Under the pieces are notes generated by a model. The model made no database searches, was not told the origin of the DNA, and was given only the letters and a program-made list of their open reading frames with translations. This document shows, piece after piece, positions 24,459 to 33,421 of a stretch of DNA of 64,000 nt. Both the position numbers and the translations under genes were made by a program. Every line of letters begins with the position of its first letter. The first letter of the stretch is position 1. Source of the DNA: Pseudoflavonifractor sp. MSJ-30 (GTDB taxonomy: Bacteria > Bacillota > Clostridia > Oscillospirales > Oscillospiraceae); contig NZ_JAHLPU010000015.1 of the NCBI RefSeq assembly GCF_018918045.1, positions 1 to 64,000 on the forward strand. The letters are read 5' to 3'.

Positions 24459-25805
24459 TTAGAACCCCGGAAAACGCATACCGCCGAAGCCGCCCATACG
24501 CTTGAGCTTCTTGGCCGCGCCGGGAGAAGAGAACTGCTTCATGAGCTTTTTCATCTGCTCAAAGGATTTGAGGAGCTTGTTCACATCCTCCACCCGAAGG
24601 CCGCAGCCGGCGGCAATTCTCTTTTTTCTGCTTGCCCCGATAATGGAGGGGTTTTCCCGCTCCTTGGGGGTCATGGACAGGATAATGGCCTCGGTATGGG
24701 CCATAGCCTTGGGATCCAGCTTGATGTCCTTCATGGACGCGCCGCCGGGCATCTGGGCCAGGATATCCTCCATAGAACCCATGCTCTTCAGCTGCACCAT
24801 CTGGTCGTAGAAATCCTGGAGGGTGAAGCGGTTGGTCCGCATCTTCTCCTCCATCTTGGCGGCCTGCTTGGCGTCATAGGCTTTCTCCGCCTTTTCAATG
24901 AGGCTCAGCACGTCGCCCATACCCAGAATCCGGCTTGCCATCCGGTCCGGGTGGAAGACCTCAATGTCCTCCAGCTTTTCGCCGACACCGGCGAACTTGA
25001 TGGGCTTGCCGGTCACAGCCTTGACGGACAGGGCCGCGCCGCCTCTGGCATCACCGTCCAGCTTGGAGAGCATGACGGAATCGATGTCCAGCCATTCATT
25101 AAAGGTCTGGGCGGCGTTCACCGCGTCCTGACCTGTCATGGCGTCAACCACCAGCATAATCTCGTTGGGTTTAACGGCGGCTTTGATGTTTTTCAGCTCT
25201 TCCATCAGAGCCTCGTCCACATGCAGACGGCCGGCGGTATCCAGAAATACCATATCATAGCCACGCTGGCGAGCGTACAGCACGGCCTCTTTGGCTGTTA
25301 CAACGGGATCCTGCGTGCCCTTTTCGAACACCGGAATGCCCAGCTTTTCGCCGCAGACCTTCAGCTGCTGAATTGCCGCGGGACGATAGACGTCGCAGGC
25401 CACCAGCAGGGGATTCCTTCCCTGGCGCTTCATAAGGCCCGCCAGCTTGGAGCCGTTGGTGGTCTTGCCGGCGCCCTGCAGACCCACCAGCATAACCACT
25501 GTAGGTCCGTTTGGATTGATATTCAGGTGCTTGGTCTCGTTGCCCATGAGCTTGCACAGCTCTTCATTGACAATCTTGACGATCATCTGGGCAGGCGTCA
25601 AAGATTCCAGCACATCCGCGCCCACACAGCGCTCGGTAACGGACTTTGTAAAGTCCTTTACCACTTTATAGCTCACGTCTGCTTCCAGCAGTGCCATACG
25701 GATATCCCGCATAGCCTCCTTCACATCCGCTTCCTTCAGGCGGCCTTTGCCACGAAGCTTTTTGAAGGTGGAAGAGATTTTTTCAGTCAAGCCTTCAAAT
25801 GCCAT
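24459..25805 (-). CDS. ffh: Signal recognition particle protein Ffh
   Basis: A 448-residue SRP54 GTPase: helical N domain (1-90), G domain with GLQGAGKTT, DTAGRLH and KLDGDARGG, and a methionine-rich M domain (about 300-448) containing GCGLRVEDVNKLLKSFEQMKK and ending GGFGGMRFPGF. It binds signal sequences with SRP RNA and delivers ribosomes to FtsY. Starts 3 bases after the ylxM stop. Confidence 0.96.
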   Translation of the reverse strand: MAFEGLTEKISSTFKKLRGKGRLKEADVKEAMRDIRMALLEADVSYKVVKDFTKSVTERCVGADVLESLTPAQMIVKIVNEELCKLMGNETKHLNINPNGPTVVMLVGLQGAGKTTNGSKLAGLMKRQGRNPLLVACDVYRPAAIQQLKVCGEKLGIPVFEKGTQDPVVTAKEAVLYARQRGYDMVFLDTAGRLHVDEALMEELKNIKAAVKPNEIMLVVDAMTGQDAVNAAQTFNEWLDIDSVMLSKLDGDARGGAALSVKAVTGKPIKFAGVGEKLEDIEVFHPDRMASRILGMGDVLSLIEKAEKAYDAKQAAKMEEKMRTNRFTLQDFYDQMVQLKSMGSMEDILAQMPGGASMKDIKLDPKAMAHTEAIILSMTPKERENPSIIGASRKKRIAAGCGLRVEDVNKLLKSFEQMKKLMKQFSSPGAAKKLKRMGGFGGMRFPGF

Positions 25806-25808
25806 ACC

Positions 25809-26153
25809 TTACTCCTCAAGTTCCTTTGCCGCTGCCAGGATTTGCCGGGCCAGTTTCCCCACCTCCGGATCTTTGGAGGTGGACAGCATCTCCGCCGCCC
25901 GGATGATTTGCTGGGCAGCCGAGCGGACCTTTTCATCCCGGCGCAGGAAGCCTGTTTTTTCTTCCATATTCCGCAGGAGCGTCTCCGCCCGGCTCAGGTT
26001 GTCATAGACCCCCTGGCGGCTGACGCCAAGCTCCTGGGCGATCTCTCCCAGAGACATATCCTGGTTGTAACGCATATCCAGGCAGTCCCTCTGCCGCTGG
26101 GTCAAAAGCTCGCCGTAGTAATCAAACAGCAGCGTCATTTCCAGTGCATCCAT
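25809..26153 (-). CDS. ylxM: YlxM family putative DNA-binding protein
   Basis: A 114-residue sigma-region-4-like helix-turn-helix protein (LTQRQRDCLDMRYNQDMSLGEIAQELGVSRQGVYDNL). YlxM is usually encoded just upstream of ffh and may regulate or assist it. The ATG at 26153 follows GAGGAGG; a longer frame is excluded by the predicted transcription start. A 5'-end hairpin lies just upstream. Confidence 0.9.
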   Translation of the reverse strand: MDALEMTLLFDYYGELLTQRQRDCLDMRYNQDMSLGEIAQELGVSRQGVYDNLSRAETLLRNMEEKTGFLRRDEKVRSAAQQIIRAAEMLSTSKDPEVGKLARQILAAAKELEE

Positions 26154-26168
26154 GGGCGATCCTCCTCT

Positions 26169-26192
26169 GTCAAGCAAATCCACTTGACAGCT
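26169..26192 (-). promoter_or_regulatory. 5'-end hairpin or operator before ylxM
   Basis: Perfect 8-bp arms CTGTCAAG and CTTGACAG separated by TGGATTTG. The predicted transcription start falls at its upstream edge, and the ribosome site AGGAGG begins right after it. It may stabilise the mRNA end, block or space the ribosome site, or be an operator. Confidence 0.55.
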
Positions 26193-26198
26193 CGGATA

Positions 26199-26227
26199 TC
26201 ATACACGATTTTCTGTTCTTTGTCAAG
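26199..26227 (-). promoter_or_regulatory. sigmaA promoter of the ylxM-ffh operon
   Basis: Minus strand TTGACA (26222-26227), 17 bases, TATGAT (26199-26204). Confidence 0.8.
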
Positions 26228-26259
26228 TATTTTTCCTTGACAGTCAGAAAATATTTGTT

Positions 26260-26895
26260 TTATCGAACCCGATACCACCGGGACAGCTCTTTTACCTTCA
26301 GAAATCCGACTTTTTCATACAGCGCAATGGCCCGTTCGTTGGTTCCGGCTACCTCCAGACGCAGCGGCACCCCGGGGCACACAGAGGCCAGCGAGTGCAG
26401 AACACGTTTCCCCGCACCGGGAAACGCGGCGGCAATGGCCTCAATGCAGTCCTCCCGCAAATAGCCGATGCCCAGAAGCTCCCCCCGATGATGGACAAAA
26501 TAAGCCCCGCCCTCCAGCAGCCGGGCCTCATCCCGCCTTTCCAGGGTTCCGGCATTATCCACCGCGGACATGGCTTCATTGTAAAGTGCCCGCCACCGGC
26601 TGACCGTGGCCTCCGTTACCGGAAACAGGGACTCGATCAGCGCTTCCTCCACATTGGGGATGCCCCGCATTTCAAAAATCGCCGTATGCGGCGGATATTC
26701 CTCCAGTATCTCGCTGCCGGAGGCATAAATCTTCTCTGCCCCGCAGGCGGCACAGAAGGATACGCATTCCTCCAGCAGGGCTTTGGGATCCTGAGAATCC
26801 CGAAGGTGGATATAGGCCTCTCCCCGATAGGGAACCTCCTTCAGGATCAGGCTGGCAACACCGTTTTCCGTCGTAAACACAGGAAAGTCTTTCAT
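26260..26895 (-). CDS. GNAT-family N-acetyltransferase
   Basis: A 211-residue protein whose C-terminal half is a GNAT fold: YFVHHRGELLGIGYLREDCIEAIAAAFPGAGKRVLHSL then RLEVAGTNERAIALYEKVGFLKVKELSRWYRV, the final motif being the acetyl-CoA-binding/C-terminal beta pattern. The N-terminal half (1-100) is unlike common GNATs and may fix substrate specificity. Start at 26895 is supported by GGGGGATAT upstream. Divergent from the PHP phosphatase. Substrate unknown. Confidence 0.82.
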   Translation of the reverse strand: MKDFPVFTTENGVASLILKEVPYRGEAYIHLRDSQDPKALLEECVSFCAACGAEKIYASGSEILEEYPPHTAIFEMRGIPNVEEALIESLFPVTEATVSRWRALYNEAMSAVDNAGTLERRDEARLLEGGAYFVHHRGELLGIGYLREDCIEAIAAAFPGAGKRVLHSLASVCPGVPLRLEVAGTNERAIALYEKVGFLKVKELSRWYRVR

Positions 26896-26917
26896 GGATA
26901 TATCCCCCGTAACCACA

Positions 26918-26945
26918 TTGCATTTTATAAAAAACGTGGTATAAT
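26918..26945 (+). promoter_or_regulatory. sigmaA promoter of the PHP phosphatase gene
   Basis: TTGCAT (26918-26923), 16 bases, TATAAT (26940-26945). Confidence 0.75.
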
Positions 26946-26976
26946 GTGTAAAAAAGGTAAAGAAAGAAGATATTTT

Positions 26977-27747
26977 ATGATTGCGAATTATCATACCCAT
27001 ACGCCCCGCTGCAACCATGCCCAGGGCAGCGAGCAGGAATATGTGGATTCGGCGCTGTCTGCCGGGCTGAAGATTTTGGGTTTCTCGGACCATACACCCT
27101 ATTTTTTCCCCGGGGACTACTACTCCACCTTCCGGATGCGCCCGGAAGAGCTTCCCGGCTATGTATCCACAGTGAACGCTCTGCGGGACCGCTATGCAGA
27201 CCGGCTGGAGATCCATGTCGGCGTGGAGGCGGAATACTACCCCAAATACTTCGACCGGCTCGTGGACTTTCTCCGGCAGGAGCAGGTGGAATACATGATT
27301 CTGGGCCAGCACTTCGTTGGCAACGAGCCGGATGGGGTCTACAGCAGTCAGCCCACGGCAGACAAAGCAATTCTGGAGGCCTATGTCCGCCAGGGCATTG
27401 CCGCCATGGATACCGGACTGTACACCTATATGGCCCATCCGGATATTCTCAATTTCACCGGAAACCGGTCTGTCTATAACGAATGGATGGGGCTGCTCGT
27501 CCGGGAAGCCAAGGACCACGGTCTGCCCCTGGAATTCAATTTCCTGGGCTTCCGGGAGGGCCGAAACTACCCCGACCAGAGATTCCTGGAGCTGGTTGCT
27601 CAGGCAGGCCTGCCTATGGTGCTGGGCTGCGATGCCCACCAGCCGGAGGCACTGCAGGTGCCAAAGGTTGAGACCCAGGTCCGGGAAAAGCTCGGAAAGC
27701 TGGGCATTCCCATTCTGGAAACAGTTCCCTTAAAAAAGCTTGGGTAA
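26977..27747 (+). CDS. PHP-domain phosphatase (histidinol-phosphatase-like)
   Basis: A 256-residue PHP-fold metal-dependent phosphatase. Metal motifs: NYHTHTPRCNHA, GFSDHTPYF, VGVEAEYYP, LGQHFVGNE, YMAHPDILNF and GCDAHQPEAL. It most resembles HisJ-type histidinol-phosphatases, which make histidinol, but no his genes are nearby, so another phosphoester may be the substrate. Followed by a strong terminator shared with yajC. Confidence 0.82.
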   Translation: MIANYHTHTPRCNHAQGSEQEYVDSALSAGLKILGFSDHTPYFFPGDYYSTFRMRPEELPGYVSTVNALRDRYADRLEIHVGVEAEYYPKYFDRLVDFLRQEQVEYMILGQHFVGNEPDGVYSSQPTADKAILEAYVRQGIAAMDTGLYTYMAHPDILNFTGNRSVYNEWMGLLVREAKDHGLPLEFNFLGFREGRNYPDQRFLELVAQAGLPMVLGCDAHQPEALQVPKVETQVREKLGKLGIPILETVPLKKLG

Positions 27748-27751
27748 AGAA

Positions 27752-27786
27752 AAACCACATCGGTATGGAGCCGATGTGGTTTTTTC
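27752..27786. terminator. Bidirectional terminator
   Basis: CCACATCGG (27755-27763) and CCGATGTGG (27771-27779), AAAA before and TTTTTT after, between the converging PHP phosphatase and yajC genes. Confidence 0.88.
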
Positions 27787-27791
27787 TTTGC

Positions 27792-28166
27792 TTACTTGCC
27801 CTTCTCGGCCTTCTTGGCGGCCTTGGCCTTTGCCTTGGCTTCCTGGGCCTTCTTGGCCTCAGCCTTGGCGGCCTCAGCGGCGGTCTCGTTGGTGGACATA
27901 GCCCACTTGGCGATCTCGATACGGACCTGATCGGCGCCGGTCTCGATGACCAGATTGTTTTCCTTCACGTTGACAACGGTGCCGACAATGCCGCCGATGG
28001 TGGTGATCTTGTCGCCGGTCTTCACAGCGGAACGCATCTGTTCTGCTTCCTTCTTCCGCTTGTTTTCAGGGCGGATGAGCATGAAGTAGAACACGGCCAG
28101 CATGAGGACCAGAGTCACCAGCATGCTGCCCATTCCGGCGGAGCCGGTAGCAGTCAAAATAGTCAT
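27792..28166 (-). CDS. yajC: Preprotein translocase accessory subunit YajC
   Basis: A 124-residue protein: one membrane helix (about 13-30, MLVTLVLMLAVFYFMLIRP), then the YajC core QMRSAVKTGDKITTIGGIVGTVVNVKENNLVIE, and a Lys/Ala/Glu-rich tail (about 95-124) likely forming a charged helix. YajC associates with SecDF; those genes are not in this window. Own promoter at 28199-28226. Confidence 0.93.
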   Translation of the reverse strand: MTILTATGSAGMGSMLVTLVLMLAVFYFMLIRPENKRKKEAEQMRSAVKTGDKITTIGGIVGTVVNVKENNLVIETGADQVRIEIAKWAMSTNETAAEAAKAEAKKAQEAKAKAKAAKKAEKGK

Positions 28167-28198
28167 TGGGATAAACTCCTTTGTATGTGATGGATTTT

Positions 28199-28226
28199 AT
28201 TATACCATCCGCGGCGCAAATTGCAA
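28199..28226 (-). promoter_or_regulatory. sigmaA promoter of yajC
   Basis: Minus strand TTGCAA (28221-28226), 16 bases, TATAAT (28199-28204). CCGCGG arms just upstream may form the uvrB terminator. Confidence 0.7.
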
Positions 28227-28270
28227 GGACAATTTACCGTGCCGCGGAATATTTTTGGAATGAGGGCTTT

Positions 28271-30238
28271 TCAGAGTCCGTTCCCCCGCAGCTCCACGAT
28301 CTGATCCCGGAGCACGGCGGCATACTCGTACTCCATCATCTTGGCCGCCTCCTTCATCTGCTTTTCCAGACGGGCGATCTCCTTTTCCTTTTCCGCCTTG
28401 GTCATCTTCACACCATTGCGTCCCTTCCGCTCTGCGGTGGGCGAGGAAATCTCGATCAGATCCCGGACGGACTTGATAACGGTCTTGGGAACAATGCCGT
28501 GGGCCTTGTTGTAGGCGTCCTGGATATCCCGGCGGCGGGCAGTCTCGTCCATGGCGATGCGCATGGAGGGCGTCACCGTATCGGCATACATAATAACCTT
28601 GCCCCCGGCGTTTCGGGCCGCCCGGCCCATGGTCTGGATCAGGCTGGTCTCGCTGCGCAGGAAGCCCTCCTTGTCCGCGTCCAGAATGGCAACCAGGCTC
28701 ACTTCCGGCAGGTCCAGGCCCTCACGGAGCAGGTTGATTCCTACGAGCACGTCAAATTTCGCCAGCCGCAGATCCCGGATGATCTCCATCCGCTCCATGG
28801 CGCCGATATCCGAATGCATATACCGGACTTTGATGCCCGCCTTTTGCAGGTACACCGTCAGATCTTCTGCCATTTTCTTGGTCAGGGTCGTCACCAGCAC
28901 CCGCTCCTGCTTAGCCGTGCGGGCATTGATCTCGCCGATCAGATCATCAATCTGCCCCTCAATGGGCCGGACCTCCACCACGGGGTCCAGCAGGCCCGTA
29001 GGCCGGATGACCTGCTCCACAATCTGGCCGGAACGGGTACGCTCATACTCGCCGGGAGTAGCGGAGACGTAAATCACCTGATTGATCTTCTCATCGAACT
29101 CCTTGAAGTTCAGGGGCCGGTTGTCGTAGGCGGAGGGAAGGCGGAAGCCATAGTTCACCAGAGCATCCTTCCGGCTCCGGTCTCCGGCGTACATGGCCCG
29201 GCACTGGGGCAGGGTGACGTGGCTTTCGTCAATGAACATAAGAAAATCTTTCGGGAAATAATCCAGCAGTGTGGTAGGAGGCGATCCCGGGGCCCGGCCC
29301 TGAATGACCCGGGAATAGTTCTCAATGCCGTTGCAGAAGCCGATTTCCGTCATCATTTCCAGGTCGTAGGCGGTGCGCTGGGCAATACGCTGGGCTTCAA
29401 TGAGCTTGTTTTCCGCCCGGAATTTTACAACCTGCTCGTCGCACTCCTTCTGGATTTCCAGCATGGCCCGCTGGAGCTTTTCCCTGGAGGCCACATAATG
29501 GCTGGCGGGGTAAATCGCCACATGGTCCACATAGCGCTCCACCATGCCGGATACGGCGTTGATCTCGCTGATGCGGTCGATTTCGTCCCCGAAAAACTCC
29601 ACCCGGATAGCCCGGCCGGACCAATAGGCAGGATAGACCTCCAGCGTGTCCCCCCGGACCCGGAACTTATTTCGGGAGAAGTCGATATCGTTGCGCTCAT
29701 AACGGATCTCCGTCAGCTTTTTGAGTATCTCATCCACAGGCCGCTCCTGGCCCACACGCAGGGAAATGACCATGCTCTTGTAGTCAATGGGATCCCCCAG
29801 GCCATACAGGCAGCTGACGGAGGCCACGATGATTACATCCCGCCGTTCAAAAAGGGACGATGTGGCCGAATGGCGCAGCCGGTCGATCTCCTCGTTGACG
29901 GAAGCATCCTTTTCGATATAGGTGTCCGTATGGGCAATATACGCCTCAGGCTGGTAGTAATCGTAGTAGGAAATGAAGTACTCTACCACATTTTTTGGAA
30001 AAAACTCCCGGAACTCCGAGCACAGCTGGGCCGCCAGGGTCTTGTTGTGGGCCAACACCAGAGTTGGCCGGTTGAGCTTCGCAATAACCGAGGCCATGGT
30101 AAAGGTCTTGCCGGAGCCGGTGACACCCAGCAGAGTCTGCTCCCGCAACCCCCAGTTCACGCCGTTGGCCAGAGCCTCAATGGCCTCCGGCTGGTCGCCG
30201 GAGGGCTTATATTCCGAAACCAGTTCAAAATGATCCAT
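28271..30238 (-). CDS. uvrB: Excinuclease ABC subunit B
   Basis: A 655-residue DEAD-like helicase of nucleotide-excision repair: [13 protein letters not shown], Walker A GVTGSGKT, the beta-hairpin region with [11 protein letters not shown], helicase motif DESHVTLPQ, and a C-terminal UVR domain ([30 protein letters not shown]). It verifies DNA lesions with UvrA and recruits UvrC. Full length. It lies 12 bases after the radC stop, so both are likely one unit; uvrA and uvrC are not here. Confidence 0.96.
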   Translation of the reverse strand: MDHFELVSEYKPSGDQPEAIEALANGVNWGLREQTLLGVTGSGKTFTMASVIAKLNRPTLVLAHNKTLAAQLCSEFREFFPKNVVEYFISYYDYYQPEAYIAHTDTYIEKDASVNEEIDRLRHSATSSLFERRDVIIVASVSCLYGLGDPIDYKSMVISLRVGQERPVDEILKKLTEIRYERNDIDFSRNKFRVRGDTLEVYPAYWSGRAIRVEFFGDEIDRISEINAVSGMVERYVDHVAIYPASHYVASREKLQRAMLEIQKECDEQVVKFRAENKLIEAQRIAQRTAYDLEMMTEIGFCNGIENYSRVIQGRAPGSPPTTLLDYFPKDFLMFIDESHVTLPQCRAMYAGDRSRKDALVNYGFRLPSAYDNRPLNFKEFDEKINQVIYVSATPGEYERTRSGQIVEQVIRPTGLLDPVVEVRPIEGQIDDLIGEINARTAKQERVLVTTLTKKMAEDLTVYLQKAGIKVRYMHSDIGAMERMEIIRDLRLAKFDVLVGINLLREGLDLPEVSLVAILDADKEGFLRSETSLIQTMGRAARNAGGKVIMYADTVTPSMRIAMDETARRRDIQDAYNKAHGIVPKTVIKSVRDLIEISSPTAERKGRNGVKMTKAEKEKEIARLEKQMKEAAKMMEYEYAAVLRDQIVELRGNGL

Positions 30239-30250
30239 AGGTAATCTCCT

Positions 30251-30937
30251 TTATATCAGCAGGCAGTCCCGAAAGCGGTCATCAGACATGGCAACGGAAA
30301 CATAGTCCCCGTCCGCCACGATGATGTGATCCGCCAAAGTGATCTCCACAGCCTGCAAAGCGTGGGCAATGCGGCGGGTGGTCTGGATATCCTCCGCCGA
30401 GGGCACCGCCAGACCGCTGGGATGATTGTGGGCCAGTACAACGGTGGTTGCGTTGACGCCGATGGCCGTCTCCACGATCTTGCGAATAGAAACTCCGGCA
30501 GAATTGGTGCCGCCCTCTCCCAGCTCCTTGCAGCACAGCAGCTTGCACTTGGCATCCAGACAGAGGATAAACACCGTTTCCAGCTTCCGCCCGAAAAAAT
30601 GGGGCACCAGATAGTCCGCGCATTGTTCCAGGGTCGGCAAAGCCTTCACATGATTGGCCCGGTCCACCATATAAAATCTGCCCATCTGGGGAATCAGGGT
30701 CAGAAACACCGCCGCGTTTTCCCCGATACCCGGCACCTTCATCAGCTCCTCCGGGCTGGCCTCCAGCACCTGGGAAAAGCTGCCGAAATGGTCCAGCAGG
30801 GCATGGGCAATGGGGTTTGTATCCACCCGTGGGATCACATAAAACAGCAGCAGCTCCAGGGCCTGGATGTCCGAAAAACTGTCCAGTCCCTCCTGGCGAA
30901 ACCGCCTTTTCACCCGTTCTCTGTGGCCTTCGTGCAT
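30251..30937 (-). CDS. radC: RadC-family JAB/MPN-domain protein
   Basis: A 228-residue protein: N-terminal helix-hairpin-helix region (LMKVPGIGENAAVFLTL) and C-terminal JAMM metalloprotease-like fold with VLAHNHPSGLAVPSAED, the conserved His-x-His-Pro-Ser-Gly-x7-Asp metal site. The family's DNA-repair role is doubtful; activity unknown. Start at 30937 (MHEGHRERV) matches the family. Confidence 0.92.
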   Translation of the reverse strand: MHEGHRERVKRRFRQEGLDSFSDIQALELLLFYVIPRVDTNPIAHALLDHFGSFSQVLEASPEELMKVPGIGENAAVFLTLIPQMGRFYMVDRANHVKALPTLEQCADYLVPHFFGRKLETVFILCLDAKCKLLCCKELGEGGTNSAGVSIRKIVETAIGVNATTVVLAHNHPSGLAVPSAEDIQTTRRIAHALQAVEITLADHIIVADGDYVSVAMSDDRFRDCLLI

Positions 30938-30970
30938 AGAACTGCCTCTCTTCCGCGTCAAAAATCCTTC

Positions 30971-30999
30971 TTGCTATTTGCAAACAAGGGCGTTACAAT
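30971..30999 (+). promoter_or_regulatory. sigmaA promoter of the kinase-like gene
   Basis: TTGCTA (30971-30976), 17 bases, TACAAT (30994-30999). Confidence 0.6.
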
Positions 31000-31077
31000 A
31001 GTCTGAGAGAAATGTCGAAACCTGCCGGGAAAGTTTTTCCCGATTCTGCGCATGCTATCACTGTCAGGAGGACTGTC

Positions 31078-32130
31078 ATGGATAAGGAAACCATTCCCTT
31101 TGAGACGCTGAATCTCATCGTTTCCCCCTGTCTCTGCGTCAAGGACGGGCGCATTTTCCGGTGCAATCAGGCTGCCGACCCTCTGATGCTCCCGGAGGGA
31201 TGCGAAATTACGCCGCTTCTGGCCACAGGCCGGGAAGAATACGCTGCCTTTCGGGGTGGAAGCCTGTACCTGACGCTGAACATTTCCGGCACCGTCTTCG
31301 GTGCGGAGGTGGAACGTCGGGGAGATTGGGATTTCTTCCTGCTGGAAGGTCCCGAAGAGACCCGTGAACTCCGGGCCCTGGCCCTGGCTGCCGCTGACCT
31401 GCGGGAGCCCCTGGCAGACATTCAAGCATCCGCGGAAATGCTGGCCCGGGAGGCAGGCCCAGAAGCGGAAAAGCAAACCGCGGCGCTGAACCGCAGCATG
31501 GCGCAGATGCTGCGCGTTATCGGCAATATGTCCGCCGCGGCGGCGGGACTGAGCCACCAGGAGCTGGTGGAGATCACCGCCGTTTTCCGGGAGATTTTTG
31601 AAAAGGGTCAGACCTTGTTGCGCGGAATTGATCTGTCCCTCAGCTATCATGGACCGGAGCATAGCCTTTACTGCGTTGCCGATACCCAGGAGTTGGAGCG
31701 GGCGATTCTGAACCTGCTGTCCAACGCCGCCAAATTTACCCCAAAGGGCGGCAGTATCACCGCCAGTCTCACCAGACAGGGCCGAATGCTGCGGCTTTGT
31801 GTTCAGGATACCGGCAGCGGCATTTCTGACGCCATCCGGGGCAGCGTCTTCCGGCGCTATCTGCGGCAGCCCTCCATCGAGGACGGGCGTTCTGGTTTGG
31901 GCCTGGGCATGGTCATGGTCCGCTCTGCCGCCTCTCACCACGGAGGCACCGTGCTTATGGATCGCCCGCCCCAGGGAGGCACCCGGGTCACCATGACCAT
32001 TGCCATCCGTCAGGACGGCGGCACCCAGCTGCGCTCCCCTCTGCTGCGCATCGACTATGCCGGAGAACGGGACCACGCCCTCATGGAGCTGTCCGACGTG
32101 CTTCCGGCGGAATACTATAGGGATTTCTGA
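31078..32130 (+). CDS. Histidine-kinase-like ATPase lacking the phospho-accepting His
   Basis: A 350-residue cytoplasmic protein: an N-terminal PAS-like segment (about 8-90), a dimerisation-helix region (about 95-160) and a HATPase_c domain (about 210-330) with N-box ERAILNLLSNAAKFTP, G1 DTGSGI and G2 GLGLGMVMV. In the HisKA-like helix the usual S-H-E-L-R-T-P reads A-A-D-L-R-E-P, so the His is Ala106 (codon 31393-31395). No membrane segment and no response-regulator gene adjoin. It may be a phosphatase-only or pseudokinase partner, or use another phospho-site. CAGGAGG precedes the ATG. Confidence 0.8.
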   Translation: MDKETIPFETLNLIVSPCLCVKDGRIFRCNQAADPLMLPEGCEITPLLATGREEYAAFRGGSLYLTLNISGTVFGAEVERRGDWDFFLLEGPEETRELRALALAAADLREPLADIQASAEMLAREAGPEAEKQTAALNRSMAQMLRVIGNMSAAAAGLSHQELVEITAVFREIFEKGQTLLRGIDLSLSYHGPEHSLYCVADTQELERAILNLLSNAAKFTPKGGSITASLTRQGRMLRLCVQDTGSGISDAIRGSVFRRYLRQPSIEDGRSGLGLGMVMVRSAASHHGGTVLMDRPPQGGTRVTMTIAIRQDGGTQLRSPLLRIDYAGERDHALMELSDVLPAEYYRDF

Positions 32131-32156
32131 ACATCTCCCCGCCGGCCGCGGGGAGA

Positions 32157-32555
32157 TCAGTCTATTCTCTGTAAAAAGATGTCTTTTTTTACAAGGGCAA
32201 TGCCATTGCCATCCTCGCCAAGGACCAGCAGTTCCTCACCGGAACGGATTGAGAAAACCTCCAACGCCTTTTCCGGCAGTCGGAACACACCATTCTCCCC
32301 TACCGTCACCGCGCCGAAGAAATGCTTTCCCTTTGGCGGGATAGGCAGTAGCTGTCCCTCCGGCGCGTAGCGAACCAGATCATCCAAAGTCACATTATAA
32401 AAATTCGCCAGAGCGATACAATTGTCAATATCCGGAGCAGACTCCCCTGTTTCCCATTTGGAAAGGGCCTGGCGGGACACGCCCACAGCCCCTGCCACCT
32501 GCTCCTGAGTCAGGCGGTTTCGCTTGCGCAGATACAGCAGATTCTCAGCCAGCAT
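32157..32555 (-). CDS. Xre-type HTH regulator with AbrB-like C-terminal domain
   Basis: A 132-residue protein: Xre helix-turn-helix at residues 5-62 (RLTQEQVAGAVGVSRQALSKWE) and a C-terminal segment (about 78-130, GAVTVGENGVFRLPEKALEVFSIRSGEELLVLGED) resembling the SpoVT/AbrB swapped-hairpin DNA-binding fold. Two different DNA-binding folds in one short chain is uncommon. It is divergent from, and likely controls, the ABC transporter genes at 32705-34068. Confidence 0.83.
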   Translation of the reverse strand: MLAENLLYLRKRNRLTQEQVAGAVGVSRQALSKWETGESAPDIDNCIALANFYNVTLDDLVRYAPEGQLLPIPPKGKHFFGAVTVGENGVFRLPEKALEVFSIRSGEELLVLGEDGNGIALVKKDIFLQRID

Positions 32556-32581
32556 GGTCGCCCTCCTTTCACATACTTTCT

Positions 32582-32610
32582 ATTATACCCGTCCCGGCTG
32601 TAAAATGCAA
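32582..32610 (-). promoter_or_regulatory. sigmaA promoter of the Xre regulator
   Basis: Minus strand TTGCAT (32605-32610), 17 bases, TATAAT (32582-32587). Confidence 0.7.
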
Positions 32611-32653
32611 CCGGGGTTAACATTTTTTCCGCAAAAATGTTCGCCTACAATGG

Positions 32654-32682
32654 TGGACTTTTTCGATGCCCTGTCCTAAAAT
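32654..32682 (+). promoter_or_regulatory. Promoter of the ABC transporter pair
   Basis: TGGACT (32654-32659), 17 bases, TAAAAT (32677-32682). AAGGAGG at 32691-32697 then favours the ATG at 32705 over that at 32699. Confidence 0.55.
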
Positions 32683-32704
32683 AGAGCCATAAGGAGGGAT
32701 GACT

Positions 32705-33421
32705 ATGGGACCTGTTTTGGAAGTTTCCGGGCTTTGTAAGCAATATCCAAATTTTTCGCTGAAAAATGTTAGCTTTTCTCTGGAGAAAGGCCATATCATG
32801 GGTTTTCTTGGCCGAAATGGCGCTGGAAAGACCACGACTATGAAATCGATTCTGGGGCTTGTCCACAGGGACGGCGGTATCGTCCATGTCCTTGGGCAGG
32901 ACGATACCGGCAGTGACGTCCGCAGACATATCGGTTACGCCTCCGGCGGAGCAGTATTTTATCCCCGGAAAACTCTGGCGCAGATCACCGCTCTGACCAG
33001 GAGCTTTTACCCGGACTGGGACGACGCCGCCTTTGCCCACTATCTGGAAGTCTTCCGGCTGGACACCGGCAAACAGATTCGGCAGCTGTCCGAGGGCATG
33101 AAAGTCAAATTCCAGCTGGCACTGGCCCTGTCCCATGGGGCTGAACTTCTGATTCTGGACGAACCATCCAGCGGCCTGGACCCGGTATCCCGGGCGGAAC
33201 TGACGGATATTTTCCGGCAGCTGGCGGCGAAAGGTGCATCCATTCTGTTCTCCACCCACATCACCACAGACCTGCCGGGCTGTGCCGACGACATCACCTA
33301 TATTCAGGCAGGTGAAATTATCGCGTCCAAACCCCTTCCCGCCTTCCTGGCGGATTACGCGGACTGCGATGGTCTGGAGGCCATCATGGTCAAGCTGGAA
33401 AAGGAGGAGATACAACTGTGA
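32705..33421 (+). CDS. ABC transporter ATP-binding protein
   Basis: A 238-residue ATPase: Walker A GRNGAGKTT, signature QLSEGMKVKFQLALAL, Walker B LLILDEPSSGLDPVSR and H-loop STHITTDLPG. It resembles the YtrB/EcsA-like drug or lantibiotic-type exporter ATPases that pair with an ABC-2 permease. The start at 32705 gives correct ribosome-site spacing. Overlaps the permease start by four bases (GTGA). Confidence 0.9.
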   Translation: MGPVLEVSGLCKQYPNFSLKNVSFSLEKGHIMGFLGRNGAGKTTTMKSILGLVHRDGGIVHVLGQDDTGSDVRRHIGYASGGAVFYPRKTLAQITALTRSFYPDWDDAAFAHYLEVFRLDTGKQIRQLSEGMKVKFQLALALSHGAELLILDEPSSGLDPVSRAELTDIFRQLAAKGASILFSTHITTDLPGCADDITYIQAGEIIASKPLPAFLADYADCDGLEAIMVKLEKEEIQL

